Of a stretch of 64,000 nucleotides of DNA, positions 17,668-25,825 are shown in pieces. Every line of letters starts with the position of its first letter. Position 1 is the first letter of the stretch. The notes beneath the pieces were generated by a model, which saw nothing but the letters and a program-made list of their open reading frames with translations, ran no database searches and had not been told where the DNA came from. Source of the DNA: Citricoccus sp. K5 (GTDB taxonomy: Bacteria > Actinomycetota > Actinomycetes > Actinomycetales > Micrococcaceae); assembly GCF_902506195.1 (NCBI RefSeq), contig NZ_LR732817.1:2364245-2428244 (forward strand). Direction: 5' to 3'. The position numbers and the translations under genes were made by a program.

Positions 17668-18932
17668 GGTGTTGCCCCTTCTGTGGCCTCTGCTGAGGCG
17701 TCTGCTGCTGCACGGCCTGCTGCGTGCTCGGGCACCGGCAGCTGCAGGCGGACCTCCGTGCCGCCCTCGCCGGTGGAGATCGTGGCCGTACCGCCGGCAC
17801 GCTCCATGCGGCCGATCACGGATTCGCGGATGCCGAGGCGGTCCTGCGGGATGGCGTCCAGGTCGAAACCATCGCCCCGGTCCTTGACGAAGATCTCGAC
17901 GGCGGCCGGGCCGGCTTCGGCGTAGACGCGCGCCGGACCCGCGTGGCGGACTGCGTTGAGCATGGCCTCACGGGAGGCCTGCAGCAGCGGGTCGAGCCAG
18001 GGCCCGGTGGCCACGCCGACCGTGACGACCTCGATCGGCTGGCCGTGGTTGTCCTCGATGGCGGCCGCCAGGTCCTGGAGGCGGTCCGTCAGGCTGCCGT
18101 CCGGGCGGGTCGGGTCGGCGTAGAGGTACTGGCGCAGGTCTCGCTCCTGGGCACGGGCCAGCCGGGCGACCATGGCCGAGTTGTCCGCGTTCTTCTGGAT
18201 CAGCGCCAAGGTCTGGAGCACGGAGTCGTGCAGGTGCGCGGCGATCTCCGCGCGTTCGGTCTGGACGGCGAGCGCGGACGACTTCGCGGCGGCGTCCCGC
18301 CACAGCTTGATCACCCACGGTGCGGCCACGAGTACGACGCCGGCCAGGATGACGATGGCGACGACGAGACCCAGCCACATGTCCTGGGCACCGACGAGCC
18401 CGGCGGCGAGCGCCAGGATACCGGCCATGACCAGCAGCAGGCCGAGCACGAGGGAGGTGATGCGGTGGGTCCTCCCGGCCCGGTCCGTGGCATCGCCCCG
18501 GAGGGAGTCGAGCTGCAGCCAGGCCAGTGCCACCCCGAGGAGCACGACGGCGGCCGGCCCGATCAAGCCCCAGTTCAGCCGGACCCCGGTCACCTGCAGA
18601 CCGAGGGCCGCGGCCAGCACGAGGAGCACGATGCCGACGATGACCTGCCAACCGCGACCGTCGGAACTGCTCAGCCGGTCGCCGAAGGCCCACGTCCGGG
18701 TCTGCTCGGCTGCTCCGCGCACCGGTTCGGCGGCCCCGATGACGGCCTCCTGCTCATCCGGGACGAAGATCCACAACCAGGCGTAGAACACCACACCGAC
18801 CCCGCTGAGCAGCGCCAGGGCCACGACGCCGACCCGCACCCAGGCCACGGGCAGACCGAGATGTCCGGCCAGCCCGGCGCAGACGCCGGCGATGGCCCGG
18901 TGATCGCGGGGGCGGGTGAGGACAGTGGTCAT
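17664..18932 (-). CDS. PspC-domain-fused sensor histidine kinase (LiaS/DesK type)
   Basis: The 422-aa membrane kinase starts with a PspC domain (about 3-60: RDHRAIAGVCAGLAGHLGL, then a membrane helix ending FVPDE). Further helices lie at about 95-205. The HisKA_3 motif is AAHLHDSVLQTL, with His235 as the probable phosphosite, and the ATPase domain contains NAVRHAG and DRGDGFD with the GIRESVIGRM lid. A GGAGG site precedes the ATG at 18932; upstream in-frame sequence is non-coding. It is divergent from the PspC/LiaF-like gene, with 124 bases between. Confidence 0.9.
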   Translation of the reverse strand: MTTVLTRPRDHRAIAGVCAGLAGHLGLPVAWVRVGVVALALLSGVGVVFYAWLWIFVPDEQEAVIGAAEPVRGAAEQTRTWAFGDRLSSSDGRGWQVIVGIVLLVLAAALGLQVTGVRLNWGLIGPAAVVLLGVALAWLQLDSLRGDATDRAGRTHRITSLVLGLLLVMAGILALAAGLVGAQDMWLGLVVAIVILAGVVLVAAPWVIKLWRDAAAKSSALAVQTERAEIAAHLHDSVLQTLALIQKNADNSAMVARLARAQERDLRQYLYADPTRPDGSLTDRLQDLAAAIEDNHGQPIEVVTVGVATGPWLDPLLQASREAMLNAVRHAGPARVYAEAGPAAVEIFVKDRGDGFDLDAIPQDRLGIRESVIGRMERAGGTATISTGEGGTEVRLQLPVPEHAAGRAAADASAEATEGATP

Positions 18933-18970
18933 GCCTCCATCCTGCCTCAATCGGCGGCGTCCGGGTGGCG

Positions 18971-18982
18971 CTACGGACGTAG
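18971..18982. promoter_or_regulatory. Candidate operator in the divergent kinase/pspC promoter region
   Basis: CTACGGACGTAG is an inverted repeat (CTAC/GTAG with a GGAC centre) located between the two divergent stress genes, 39 bases from the kinase start and 75 from the pspC start. A short palindrome of this kind fits a dimeric LuxR-type regulator such as the one at 17020-17667. Confidence 0.4.
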
Positions 18983-19056
18983 ATCCGGGGGTTCTCCGGG
19001 TCCGATCAGGGGCTCCCCGGATACCGCCCGGCAGCCACAGGCGGAACGATGGAGAC

Positions 19057-20466
19057 ATGAACGAGAACCCCGCCCCCGGCAGCACCAGCGGCTTCTACAC
19101 CTGGATCGACTCGCTGCACACCGTGCGCTCCCCCCACCGCTGGATGGGTGGCGTCGTCGCCGGCCTGGCCGACCGTATCGGCATGGACCGCACCCTGGGC
19201 CGCGCCCTTTTCGTGGTCCTGACCCTGCTCACCTCCGGGCTGACCGTGCTGTTCTACGGCCTGGCCTGGATGTTCCTGCCCGAGCCGGACGGCCGCGTCC
19301 ACTCCCGGGAGGCCGGTCAGGGACGGTGGACCGCCGGCATGACCGGTGCGCTCGTCTTCACCGTGCTCGGCATCGGCAACCTCTTCAACTGGCCCGGCTT
19401 CCTCGGCGGGAGCGACGGCTTCTGGAGCTTCGGCAGCGTGATCGGCCTGGGCATCATCGGCTTCTTCGTCTGGCTGGTCCTGTCCCAGGACGGCGAGCGT
19501 GGCCGCCCCCGGGAGCTTCCGTCCGGCACCGACCCGGCCGCCGGCCCGGAACCCTCCCAACCCGAAAGCCAGCCCAGCGCCCAGGCCACAGAGCCCCTCT
19601 ACGTGGCGCCCACGGATACCGGTTGGTACTCAACCCCGGCTGCCGGTACTGCCGGTACTGCCAGTACTGCCCACCGTTCCTCGGAAGGACCCGAACCCAT
19701 GAGCGCCACCGCCTCATACCCCCACCAGCCCGACTACCGACGTGCCGACCCTGCTCACCCGGCTTCGACAGTGCCGCCCGCTCCCCCAACTGACCGCACC
19801 CCGCCGTCACTGTCCGGCGCGACCCAGCTGGTCGTCGTCGGGCTGGCGGTGCTGGCCGGTGCCGCGGTCTCGCTGCTGCGCTATCTCGACGTCTTCACGG
19901 CCGCCTGGCCGGTCATCTGGGCCGCCAGCCTGGCCACAACGCTGGCCGTCATGGCGATCGGCGTCATCGCGGGAGCCATAGCCGGCCGCGGCGGTGGCGG
20001 ACTGACCGTCACCACCGCGATCCTCGCGATCCCCGTGGTGGGCGCGACCGCCAGCGCCTATGTCCAGGACGGCCCATGGGGTACGAACTGGACGGACACC
20101 GGCAACTGGGACGGCGGCGTGGTCACCGGCAACGTCACCGAGGGATACGACCTGAGCTTCGGCGAGGGCACCATCGACCTTCGGCAGCTCACGGGAACCA
20201 GCGCCGCCGAGGCCACCCCGGTGGACGTGAACCTGAGCTTCTCCACGGCCGACCTCGTGGTCCCGAACAATGTGGACGTCTTCCTGGACGCGGACAGTTC
20301 CTTCGGCAGCGTCAACTCCCCCTCCGTCGGGACCGACGACGCCGGCCGCCTCCAGGTGGTGGACGCCCCCGGGGACGAGCAGATCGTGGTGAAGGCGGAC
20401 GTCTCCTTCTCCACCCTGAACGTACGCGCAGAGGCCCCGACCACGACCGGCACCTCCCAGAACTGA
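19057..20466 (+). CDS. PspC domain protein with LiaF-like C terminus
   Basis: The 469-aa product has an N-terminal PspC domain (about 22-75, HRWMGGVVAGLADRIGMDRT then a helix), a second pair of helices near 90-150, and a long Pro/Ser/Thr/Ala-rich linker with short TAGTAGTAST repeats near 200. Three further helices follow at about 250-330. The C-terminal extracytoplasmic beta-rich domain (about 345-469) shows SFGEGTIDLRQL and NLSFSTADLVVPNNVDV, resembling the LiaF/DUF2154 'cell-wall-active antibiotics response' domain. It is divergent from the two-component genes and probably both target and modulator of them. Confidence 0.8.
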   Translation: MNENPAPGSTSGFYTWIDSLHTVRSPHRWMGGVVAGLADRIGMDRTLGRALFVVLTLLTSGLTVLFYGLAWMFLPEPDGRVHSREAGQGRWTAGMTGALVFTVLGIGNLFNWPGFLGGSDGFWSFGSVIGLGIIGFFVWLVLSQDGERGRPRELPSGTDPAAGPEPSQPESQPSAQATEPLYVAPTDTGWYSTPAAGTAGTASTAHRSSEGPEPMSATASYPHQPDYRRADPAHPASTVPPAPPTDRTPPSLSGATQLVVVGLAVLAGAAVSLLRYLDVFTAAWPVIWAASLATTLAVMAIGVIAGAIAGRGGGGLTVTTAILAIPVVGATASAYVQDGPWGTNWTDTGNWDGGVVTGNVTEGYDLSFGEGTIDLRQLTGTSAAEATPVDVNLSFSTADLVVPNNVDVFLDADSSFGSVNSPSVGTDDAGRLQVVDAPGDEQIVVKADVSFSTLNVRAEAPTTTGTSQN

Positions 20467-20501
20467 CGTCGATTAGCCAAGACTGCCCAGGAGTGAATGA
20501 C

Positions 20502-20846
20502 ATGAGCACCCATCCCCACGACTTCTCCCACGATCCCACCCACGACGAGGACCAGGCCCTCGAAGACGAGATCACGCGCGGCACGGTTCACGACCGGAAC
20601 TACGCCGCCCACCGCTCGGACAGCGATGGCCAGCCGGCCGACGTCGGGCCGGAGAAATCCACCCTCCGCACCGGAACCCTGGTGTGGGGCGTGATCGCCC
20701 TGCTGCTGGCCCTGTGGTCCCTGTCCGTGACCGTGCTTGACTGGAACCTCGACCCGGTTCTGGTGATGATCGGCCTGGCCGTGGTCGGCGGCGTGGCCCT
20801 GGTCGCCGGTGGCATCGCCGGCGCGGCCCGCAGCAAGTCGTTCTGA
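20502..20846 (+). CDS. Small membrane protein of the PspC locus
   Basis: The 114-aa product has a His/Asp-rich N-terminal half (HPHDFSHDPTHDEDQ), then two membrane helices (about 55-75 and 82-105) and a basic tail. A GGAG site precedes the ATG at 20502. It sits 35 bases after the LiaF-like gene and 43 before the next PspC gene, in the same orientation. I recognise no family; a role with the PspC proteins is inferred only from position. Confidence 0.75.
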   Translation: MSTHPHDFSHDPTHDEDQALEDEITRGTVHDRNYAAHRSDSDGQPADVGPEKSTLRTGTLVWGVIALLLALWSLSVTVLDWNLDPVLVMIGLAVVGGVALVAGGIAGAARSKSF

Positions 20847-20889
20847 TCCATCCACACTCACCACACAGACAAGCGCATCGAGGAGCACC

Positions 20890-21144
20890 ATGGACACCTT
20901 CTACCGTTCCCTGAGGAACATCCCCTTCCGCCGCGGCCCGAAGCGGTGGGTCGGCGGCATTGCCGGCGGACTCTCGGCAAAATTCGGCTGGGACCCTACG
21001 CTGGTCAGGATTGTTATTCTGCTCAGTTTCATCCTGCCGTTCATCGGCGTTGCCACGTACCTGGTGGCATGGGTGCTGCTGCCGTGGCAGGACAACACGA
21101 TTCCGTTGGAGCGCGTGTTCCCCGGAACGCAGCGCCCGCTCTAG
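20890..21144 (+). CDS. Short PspC-domain protein
   Basis: The 84-aa product is essentially one PspC domain. A basic cytoplasmic start (RSLRNIPFRRGPKRW) is followed by VGGIAGGLSAKFGWDPTLVR, a membrane helix (IVILLSFILPFIGVATYLVAWVLLP, with a central Gly) and a polar tail. The AGGAGCACC ribosome-binding region precedes the ATG. It is the last of three PspC-containing genes within 3.5 kb. Confidence 0.85.
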   Translation: MDTFYRSLRNIPFRRGPKRWVGGIAGGLSAKFGWDPTLVRIVILLSFILPFIGVATYLVAWVLLPWQDNTIPLERVFPGTQRPL

Positions 21145-21164
21145 CCCCTCCAGAAAGGCACCAC

Positions 21165-22196
21165 ATGCGCGTCGGCCTCCTCACCAGCGGCGGAGACTGC
21201 CCCGGCCTCAACGCCGTCATCCGTTCGGCGGTCCTGCACGGGATCAAGTCCTACGACTACGAACTGGTCGGCATCCGGGACGGGTGGCGCGGGCTGATCG
21301 AGGGCGACGTCGAGGACCTTCCGCGCCAGAAGGTCCGGGGGCTGGCCCGGACGGGAGGCACCATCCTCGGTACCTCCCGCACCCACCCGTACGACCACCC
21401 GGGCGGCGGGCCGGAGAACATCAAGGCGCGGATGGCGGAGCTGGGCCTGGACGCGGTGGTCGCCATCGGCGGCGAGGGCACGCTGGCCGGCGCGAAGCGG
21501 TTGTCCGACGACGGCGTGCCCCTGGTCGGCGTGCCGAAGACCATCGACAACGACCTCAAGGCCACGGACTACACCTTCGGTTTCGACACCGCCGTCTCCA
21601 TCGCCACCGATGCCATGGACCGGTTGCGCACCACGGGCGAGTCCCACCACCGCTGCATGGTCGCCGAGGTCATGGGCCGCCATGTCGGCTGGATCGCCCT
21701 GCACTCGGGCATGTCCGCCGGTGCGCACGCGATCCTCATCCCGGAACAGCGCACCTCCATGGAGCAGGTGTGCGAATGGGTGAAGCAGGTGCACGACCGC
21801 GGTCGCTCTCCGCTCGTGGTGGTGGCCGAGGGCTTCATCCCCGATGGCCACGACGATCCCCTCTCCGAGGCCGGCGCGGACGCCTCGGGGCGCGCGCGGC
21901 TGGGCGGGATCGGTGAGTGGGTCACGCAGCAGATCGAGGAGATGTCCGGCATCGAGACCCGCAGCACCGTCCTCGGCCACATCCAGCGCGGCGGGGCGCC
22001 CACCGGATTCGACCGCGTCCTGGCCACCCGCTTCGGGATGGGCGCCATCGACCTGGTGGCCCAGGGCCGGTTCGGCCAGATGGTCGCCCTCAATGGCACC
22101 GAGATCGTCCAGGTGTCCCTGGGCGCCGCCCTGGACGGCCTCAAAGAGGTCCCCCAGCACCGCTACGACGAGGCCAAGGTACTCTTCGGCAGGTAG
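21165..22196 (+). CDS. pfkA: 6-phosphofructokinase
   Basis: The 343-aa enzyme of glycolysis phosphorylates fructose 6-phosphate. It starts LLTSGGDCPGLNAVIR (phosphate loop). The nucleotide site reads GGEGTLAGAK (about 101-110) and the catalytic region PKTIDNDL (about 124-131). MGRHVGWIA and GHIQRGGAPTGFDR complete the substrate site. Gly after GGE is the ATP-type residue, while Lys in PKTIDND is the type seen in pyrophosphate-dependent and group III enzymes; the phosphoryl donor is therefore uncertain, with ATP more likely. It follows the PspC gene by 20 bases and is probably separately expressed. Confidence 0.92.
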   Translation: MRVGLLTSGGDCPGLNAVIRSAVLHGIKSYDYELVGIRDGWRGLIEGDVEDLPRQKVRGLARTGGTILGTSRTHPYDHPGGGPENIKARMAELGLDAVVAIGGEGTLAGAKRLSDDGVPLVGVPKTIDNDLKATDYTFGFDTAVSIATDAMDRLRTTGESHHRCMVAEVMGRHVGWIALHSGMSAGAHAILIPEQRTSMEQVCEWVKQVHDRGRSPLVVVAEGFIPDGHDDPLSEAGADASGRARLGGIGEWVTQQIEEMSGIETRSTVLGHIQRGGAPTGFDRVLATRFGMGAIDLVAQGRFGQMVALNGTEIVQVSLGAALDGLKEVPQHRYDEAKVLFGR

Positions 22197-22214
22197 CCGA
22201 CGGGCCGGCGTCGG
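22197..22214 (+). terminator. Possible terminator hairpin after pfkA
   Basis: CCGACG and CGTCGG pair around GGCCGG immediately after the pfkA stop codon. The stem is short (6 bp) and there is no T-tract, so the call is tentative. Confidence 0.4.
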
Positions 22215-22264
22215 GCCCGGCGGGGCAGCGTGGAGGGGTAGTGCGGAAGGGTAGCGTGGAGGGC

Positions 22265-23044
22265 ATGCCAGTCGACGCCCACACCCGCCAGATCATCGAG
22301 TTGGCCTGGTCCCGGATTCTGGGGCTGGACGACGGCGCCTTCGCCGCTGCTTCTTCCTCTACTTCTTCCTCTCCGGCTTCTTCCTCTGGCGGCCGCCGGA
22401 TCGAGGTGCCGACCGATGCCGACTCGCAGCAGGGCGAGGACGACCAGATCGCCACGTTCGTCCGGCTGTATGGGTCCTCCGTGCTGTACGGGCCGGCCTG
22501 GCTGTTGGAGGCCGCCCGCGGTCTGCACGACGAGGAGCTCGCCCTGGAGTCCACCATGATCCGGCTGGGTGCCGGTCACGCCGCCCGCTCCCTCGGCGAG
22601 TGGGTGCTCTACTACGCCGAGGACATCCCGGACATCGCCCGCTCCTCCTCCGTCTCGGTGTCCTACGAGGCCTCCGACGCCCGTGAACTCGAGACCCAGT
22701 GCCCCGCGGACGACGTCACCGAGGTGGGCCTGTCCGCCCTGGACTCCACCTTCACCCTCATTCCCGACGACGGCACGGGCACCCCGACCGGCCAGCCGGT
22801 CGCGGGCGCGGGGTACGAGGAATGGCAGGGCCTCATCGGCCACCTGGGCGTGTTGGTCCGGCCCGACCTCCGCCTCAAGGGCCTCGGCGCCTACGCTGGG
22901 GCGATCGCCATGGAGGAGGCCTTCACCGAGGGGCTCATCCCCCAGTGGCGGGCCGCCCTGGGCAACACCGGCGCGCAGCGGGTGGCGGCGTCGCTGGGAT
23001 TCGAACTCGCCGGCTCACAGACGACGGTGCTGTTCAACCAGTAG
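22265..23044 (+). CDS. GNAT-type acetyltransferase-like protein
   Basis: The 259-aa product starts MPVDAHTRQIIELAWSRIL. A Ser-rich run at 34-48 (encoded by repeated TCTTCCTCT-like units) interrupts the N-terminal part. The second half resembles a FR47/GNAT acetyltransferase core: a strand LGVLVRPDLRLKGLGAYAG (acetyl-CoA loop LKGLGAYA) followed by a helix and a C-terminal strand AASLGFELAGSQTTVLF. The ATG at 22265 has a GGAGGG site. The substrate is not known. Confidence 0.7.
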   Translation: MPVDAHTRQIIELAWSRILGLDDGAFAAASSSTSSSPASSSGGRRIEVPTDADSQQGEDDQIATFVRLYGSSVLYGPAWLLEAARGLHDEELALESTMIRLGAGHAARSLGEWVLYYAEDIPDIARSSSVSVSYEASDARELETQCPADDVTEVGLSALDSTFTLIPDDGTGTPTGQPVAGAGYEEWQGLIGHLGVLVRPDLRLKGLGAYAGAIAMEEAFTEGLIPQWRAALGNTGAQRVAASLGFELAGSQTTVLFNQ

Positions 23045-23049
23045 GGGCT

Positions 23050-23070
23050 GGCCCGCCCGTCCAGCGGGCC
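23050..23070. terminator. Possible terminator hairpin after the GNAT-like gene
   Basis: GGCCCGC (23050-23056) pairs with GCGGGCC (23064-23070) around a 7-base loop, 6 bases after the stop. There is no T-tract. Confidence 0.4.
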
Positions 23071-23111
23071 GGTGCTGTTCAGCGGGTCGACGTCCGCCCT
23101 ACCCTGTTGGC

Positions 23112-23510
23112 ATGTCACTGAGATGGTATTCGACAGTGGTGGAATCCACCGATCACCGGGCCCTGGCGCGCTGGTGGGCGACCGCGCTCGACTGGGAGAT
23201 CGCCTATGAATCCGATCTCGAGTCCGTGGTGATCCCCCGCTGGTCGGCCGAACTCTCGGGCTCGTTGCCGTTCCATCGCGTTCCGCCCGGCATGGTCTTC
23301 GTCCCGGTGGAGCACCAGAAGTCCGGCAAGAACCGCCTGCACTGGGATTTCGCGCCCCATACCTCGGACGACCGGGACGCGGAGATCCACCGCCTGGTGA
23401 CGCTGGGGGCCACCCTCATCGACGTCGGCGAACCGGAGGACGCCACCTGGACCGTCCTCGCCGATCCGGACGGCAATGAATTCTGCGTGCTGTCCGCCCG
23501 GGACGAGTAA
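23112..23510 (+). CDS. VOC-superfamily (glyoxalase-like) protein
   Basis: The 132-aa product has a glyoxalase-like fold with the two beta-alpha-beta units: LRWYSTVVESTDHRALARWW at the start and DRDAEIHRLVTLGATLIDVG in the second half. It ends with VLADPDGNEFCVL, the usual VOC terminal strand with an acidic metal ligand (the Glu of NEF). The likely first ligand position near the N terminus is not a His, so metal binding is uncertain. It resembles the actinobacterial glyoxalase-like domain of unknown substrate. Confidence 0.8.
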   Translation: MSLRWYSTVVESTDHRALARWWATALDWEIAYESDLESVVIPRWSAELSGSLPFHRVPPGMVFVPVEHQKSGKNRLHWDFAPHTSDDRDAEIHRLVTLGATLIDVGEPEDATWTVLADPDGNEFCVLSARDE

Positions 23511-23606
23511 CCGACCGGCGAGGCCAGGTCCTCCACAGCGACTGGAAGCAGGGAAGCCGGGAAGCCGGGAAGCAACTTATCCCCAGCATGGACGACTCTC
23601 TTTACC

Positions 23607-25688
23607 ATGTCCGCCATCACACGTAGAGTAGTACACATGTTCGAATCGGCAGGGCGCGCATCAATCCCAGGAGACACCTCCGGGCGCGCTGATGCCAGCC
23701 AGACAGTCGAGCTGCCGACGGTTCCCACATTGGAGGGCGCCCGGTCGCTCATCGCCCTACGTGCGTCCCTCGCTGGCATGATTCCCGCCGCCACCACCCC
23801 GGTTACCCCTGCAATCCCCAGCAACCCTGCTGGCCCTGCTGCCGCACGCACACCCAGGCCACGCTTCGGTCCGAGCGAGGAGGATCTGGCTGCCGTGGCA
23901 CGCGAGGCCGAGGCCATCACCCGGATCCGCGCGTTGGAGGACCTCAAGGCCGCCTGTGCTGCAGCCCAGGCCCGCGAGACGGCGGCCCTCCACCAGCACC
24001 GACACCGAGAGGAAGCGGCGCGAGGTATCCCGGCGTCCCAGCGCGGGCGCGGACTGGGTGCTGAGATCGCGCTGGCCCGCCGCGTGAGCCAACAGCGCGG
24101 CAGCATCCAGCTGCGCCAGGCCCTCCACTTCACCGGGGATCTGACGAACACCCTCTCCGCCTTGCAATGCGGCCAGATCAGCGAGGAACATGCCGCTACG
24201 GTGGAACGGCACACCCATTGGCTTCCCGAGCAGGCTCGCAGGAGCGTCGACTCGTCGCTGGCAGACCGACTCCCCGTGCTGGGACTCCACGATCTCAAGC
24301 TGGAGACCCAAGCGGTGGCACATCGCGCAGATCCCGAGGCGGCGGCGGAGCAATACGACCAAGCCGTGGCCACCCGGCATGTGAACCTCAAGCCCGCTGA
24401 AAACGGTATGGCCTACCTGACGGCCCTCCTGCCCGCATTGGAAGCCGCTGCCTGCTATCGGGCCCTGACCGACCAGGCAGGGTCGGCGGTCGCCTTCGGA
24501 GAAGCCGAGGGGCGCAGCCCCCAGCAGGTCCTCACTGACGTCATGGTCGAACGTCTCACCGGCCGCAGCACGGACGAGGCCTCACCGGTGGAAGTCCAGC
24601 TCATCATGACGGACGCCGCCCTGTTCGCCGGTGACAACGAACCTGCGTGGATCCCCGGCCACGGGCCCCTGCCGGCCGCCGTCGCCCGGAAACTACTCGC
24701 CGGCAGCGCCACCCAGGGCGGGCCTGCAGACAGTGCATCACGCGGGACTTCGGAGGGGACTTCAGGCGAGACTTCACATGGAACTGCAGACGGGTCGATC
24801 CGTGGCACCCGCGACATTGATCTCGCGGCTCGACCATCCGCCGCCGGACCACCCGCACGCCCCGAGGCAGCCAAGGCCGTTGAGACCGTTGAGATTCCCG
24901 AGACCGATGAGATCGCTGAGGCCCGGGTATTCCTGCGCCGGCTCTACACGTCACCCGAGACGGGGCAGCTGGTGGCAATGGACTCGCAACGCCGTGAGTT
25001 CTCCGGAAAGCTACGCCGCATGATCGTTCTGCGTGACAATATCTGCCGCACGCCGTACTGCGGGGCACCTATCCGCCACATCGACCATGCCACGCCTCAT
25101 CGCCAGGGCGGCCCCACCAGTTACGGCAATGGCTCTGGCCTCTGCGCTCGCTGCAATTACACCAAGGAACACCCTGGATGGTCTCATCGTGCGTCCCCGG
25201 ACAATCTCGAGATCACGACTCCAACGGGACACCGCTATTCCAGTCGGTCCCGTCCGCTCTCCGCGCCGCCCAACGCGGCCGCACCTGGTTCGTTCGCACC
25301 ACCCATCGAGTTCGCACCTGGTTCGTCCACACCGTCCAACGCATCCGCACCTGCCATCCCCGCGAGCCCCGCCCCGGCACCTCACGCCGTCATTGACGTC
25401 GATGACATTGGCGTTTGCGAAGACGCTGGCGTTGGCATTGGCGTTCGCGATGAGGCTGGCATTGTCGAACGTCGGCGCGAAACAAGGGATCCGGCCTGTG
25501 CCACAGATTCCCCCGTAACGGTGAGACTGCCGGCATCCACGCCGCTCCTCGCAGCAGGCTGGCACGGGGATCTCGAAGACCTGAGAACCGGTGACTGTCC
25601 CAGTACCAAAGAGCACATCAGAACCGTTGACCATATGTGGCCGCGGATCCGGCCCGGAACACGGGTGGAGTACGCGAGGGCTGCCTAG
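23607..25688 (+). CDS. DUF222 and HNH nuclease domain protein
   Basis: The 693-aa product has a DUF222 (13E12-repeat-like) region over about 80-300 and an HNH nuclease domain near 470-535 (CRTPYCGAPIRHIDHATPHR with the Asp-His pair, then GLCARCNYTKEHPGW). Two CxxC pairs bind a structural zinc. Between them, and after the HNH motif, lie long low-complexity segments: Ser/Gly/Thr repeats near 375-400, and Pro/Ala/Ser repeats followed by an Asp/Val/Gly/Ile repeat near 550-620. Actinobacterial genomes carry many such genes; none has a firm function. An in-frame ATG at 23637 is an alternative start. Confidence 0.85.
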   Translation: MSAITRRVVHMFESAGRASIPGDTSGRADASQTVELPTVPTLEGARSLIALRASLAGMIPAATTPVTPAIPSNPAGPAAARTPRPRFGPSEEDLAAVAREAEAITRIRALEDLKAACAAAQARETAALHQHRHREEAARGIPASQRGRGLGAEIALARRVSQQRGSIQLRQALHFTGDLTNTLSALQCGQISEEHAATVERHTHWLPEQARRSVDSSLADRLPVLGLHDLKLETQAVAHRADPEAAAEQYDQAVATRHVNLKPAENGMAYLTALLPALEAAACYRALTDQAGSAVAFGEAEGRSPQQVLTDVMVERLTGRSTDEASPVEVQLIMTDAALFAGDNEPAWIPGHGPLPAAVARKLLAGSATQGGPADSASRGTSEGTSGETSHGTADGSIRGTRDIDLAARPSAAGPPARPEAAKAVETVEIPETDEIAEARVFLRRLYTSPETGQLVAMDSQRREFSGKLRRMIVLRDNICRTPYCGAPIRHIDHATPHRQGGPTSYGNGSGLCARCNYTKEHPGWSHRASPDNLEITTPTGHRYSSRSRPLSAPPNAAAPGSFAPPIEFAPGSSTPSNASAPAIPASPAPAPHAVIDVDDIGVCEDAGVGIGVRDEAGIVERRRETRDPACATDSPVTVRLPASTPLLAAGWHGDLEDLRTGDCPSTKEHIRTVDHMWPRIRPGTRVEYARAA

Positions 25689-25705
25689 GCGGACCGACTA
25701 GCCGG

Positions 25706-25818
25706 ATCGACTAGGCCGAGGCCTGCTGGAGCTGGACCACCAGAGGCAGGACCGACTAGGCGGAGGCCCGCTGGAGCTGGACCAACCGAGGTAGGGCCGG
25801 CTGGACCAACTGGGGTAG
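25706..25818. repeat. Imperfect 44-bp tandem repeat in the gap after the HNH gene
   Basis: Units at 25706-25749 and 25751-25794 agree at most positions (shared core GCTGGAGCTGGACCA), and a shorter third unit with GGACCAAC and GGTAGGGCCGGCT runs to 25818. The 137-base gap between the convergent HNH and ygfZ genes holds nothing else. The repeat contains short GC-rich hairpin potential but no clean terminator. Confidence 0.7.
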
Positions 25819-25825
25819 GGCCGGC

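Noticed and set aside
18971-18982. Restriction-type palindrome as part of a restriction-modification system
   Set aside because: No methylase or endonuclease gene is adjacent; location in the divergent promoter favours an operator.
17724-19793. Long plus-strand frame across the histidine kinase and the pspC start
   Set aside because: It covers two genes with clear family motifs in other frames and has no recognisable domain.
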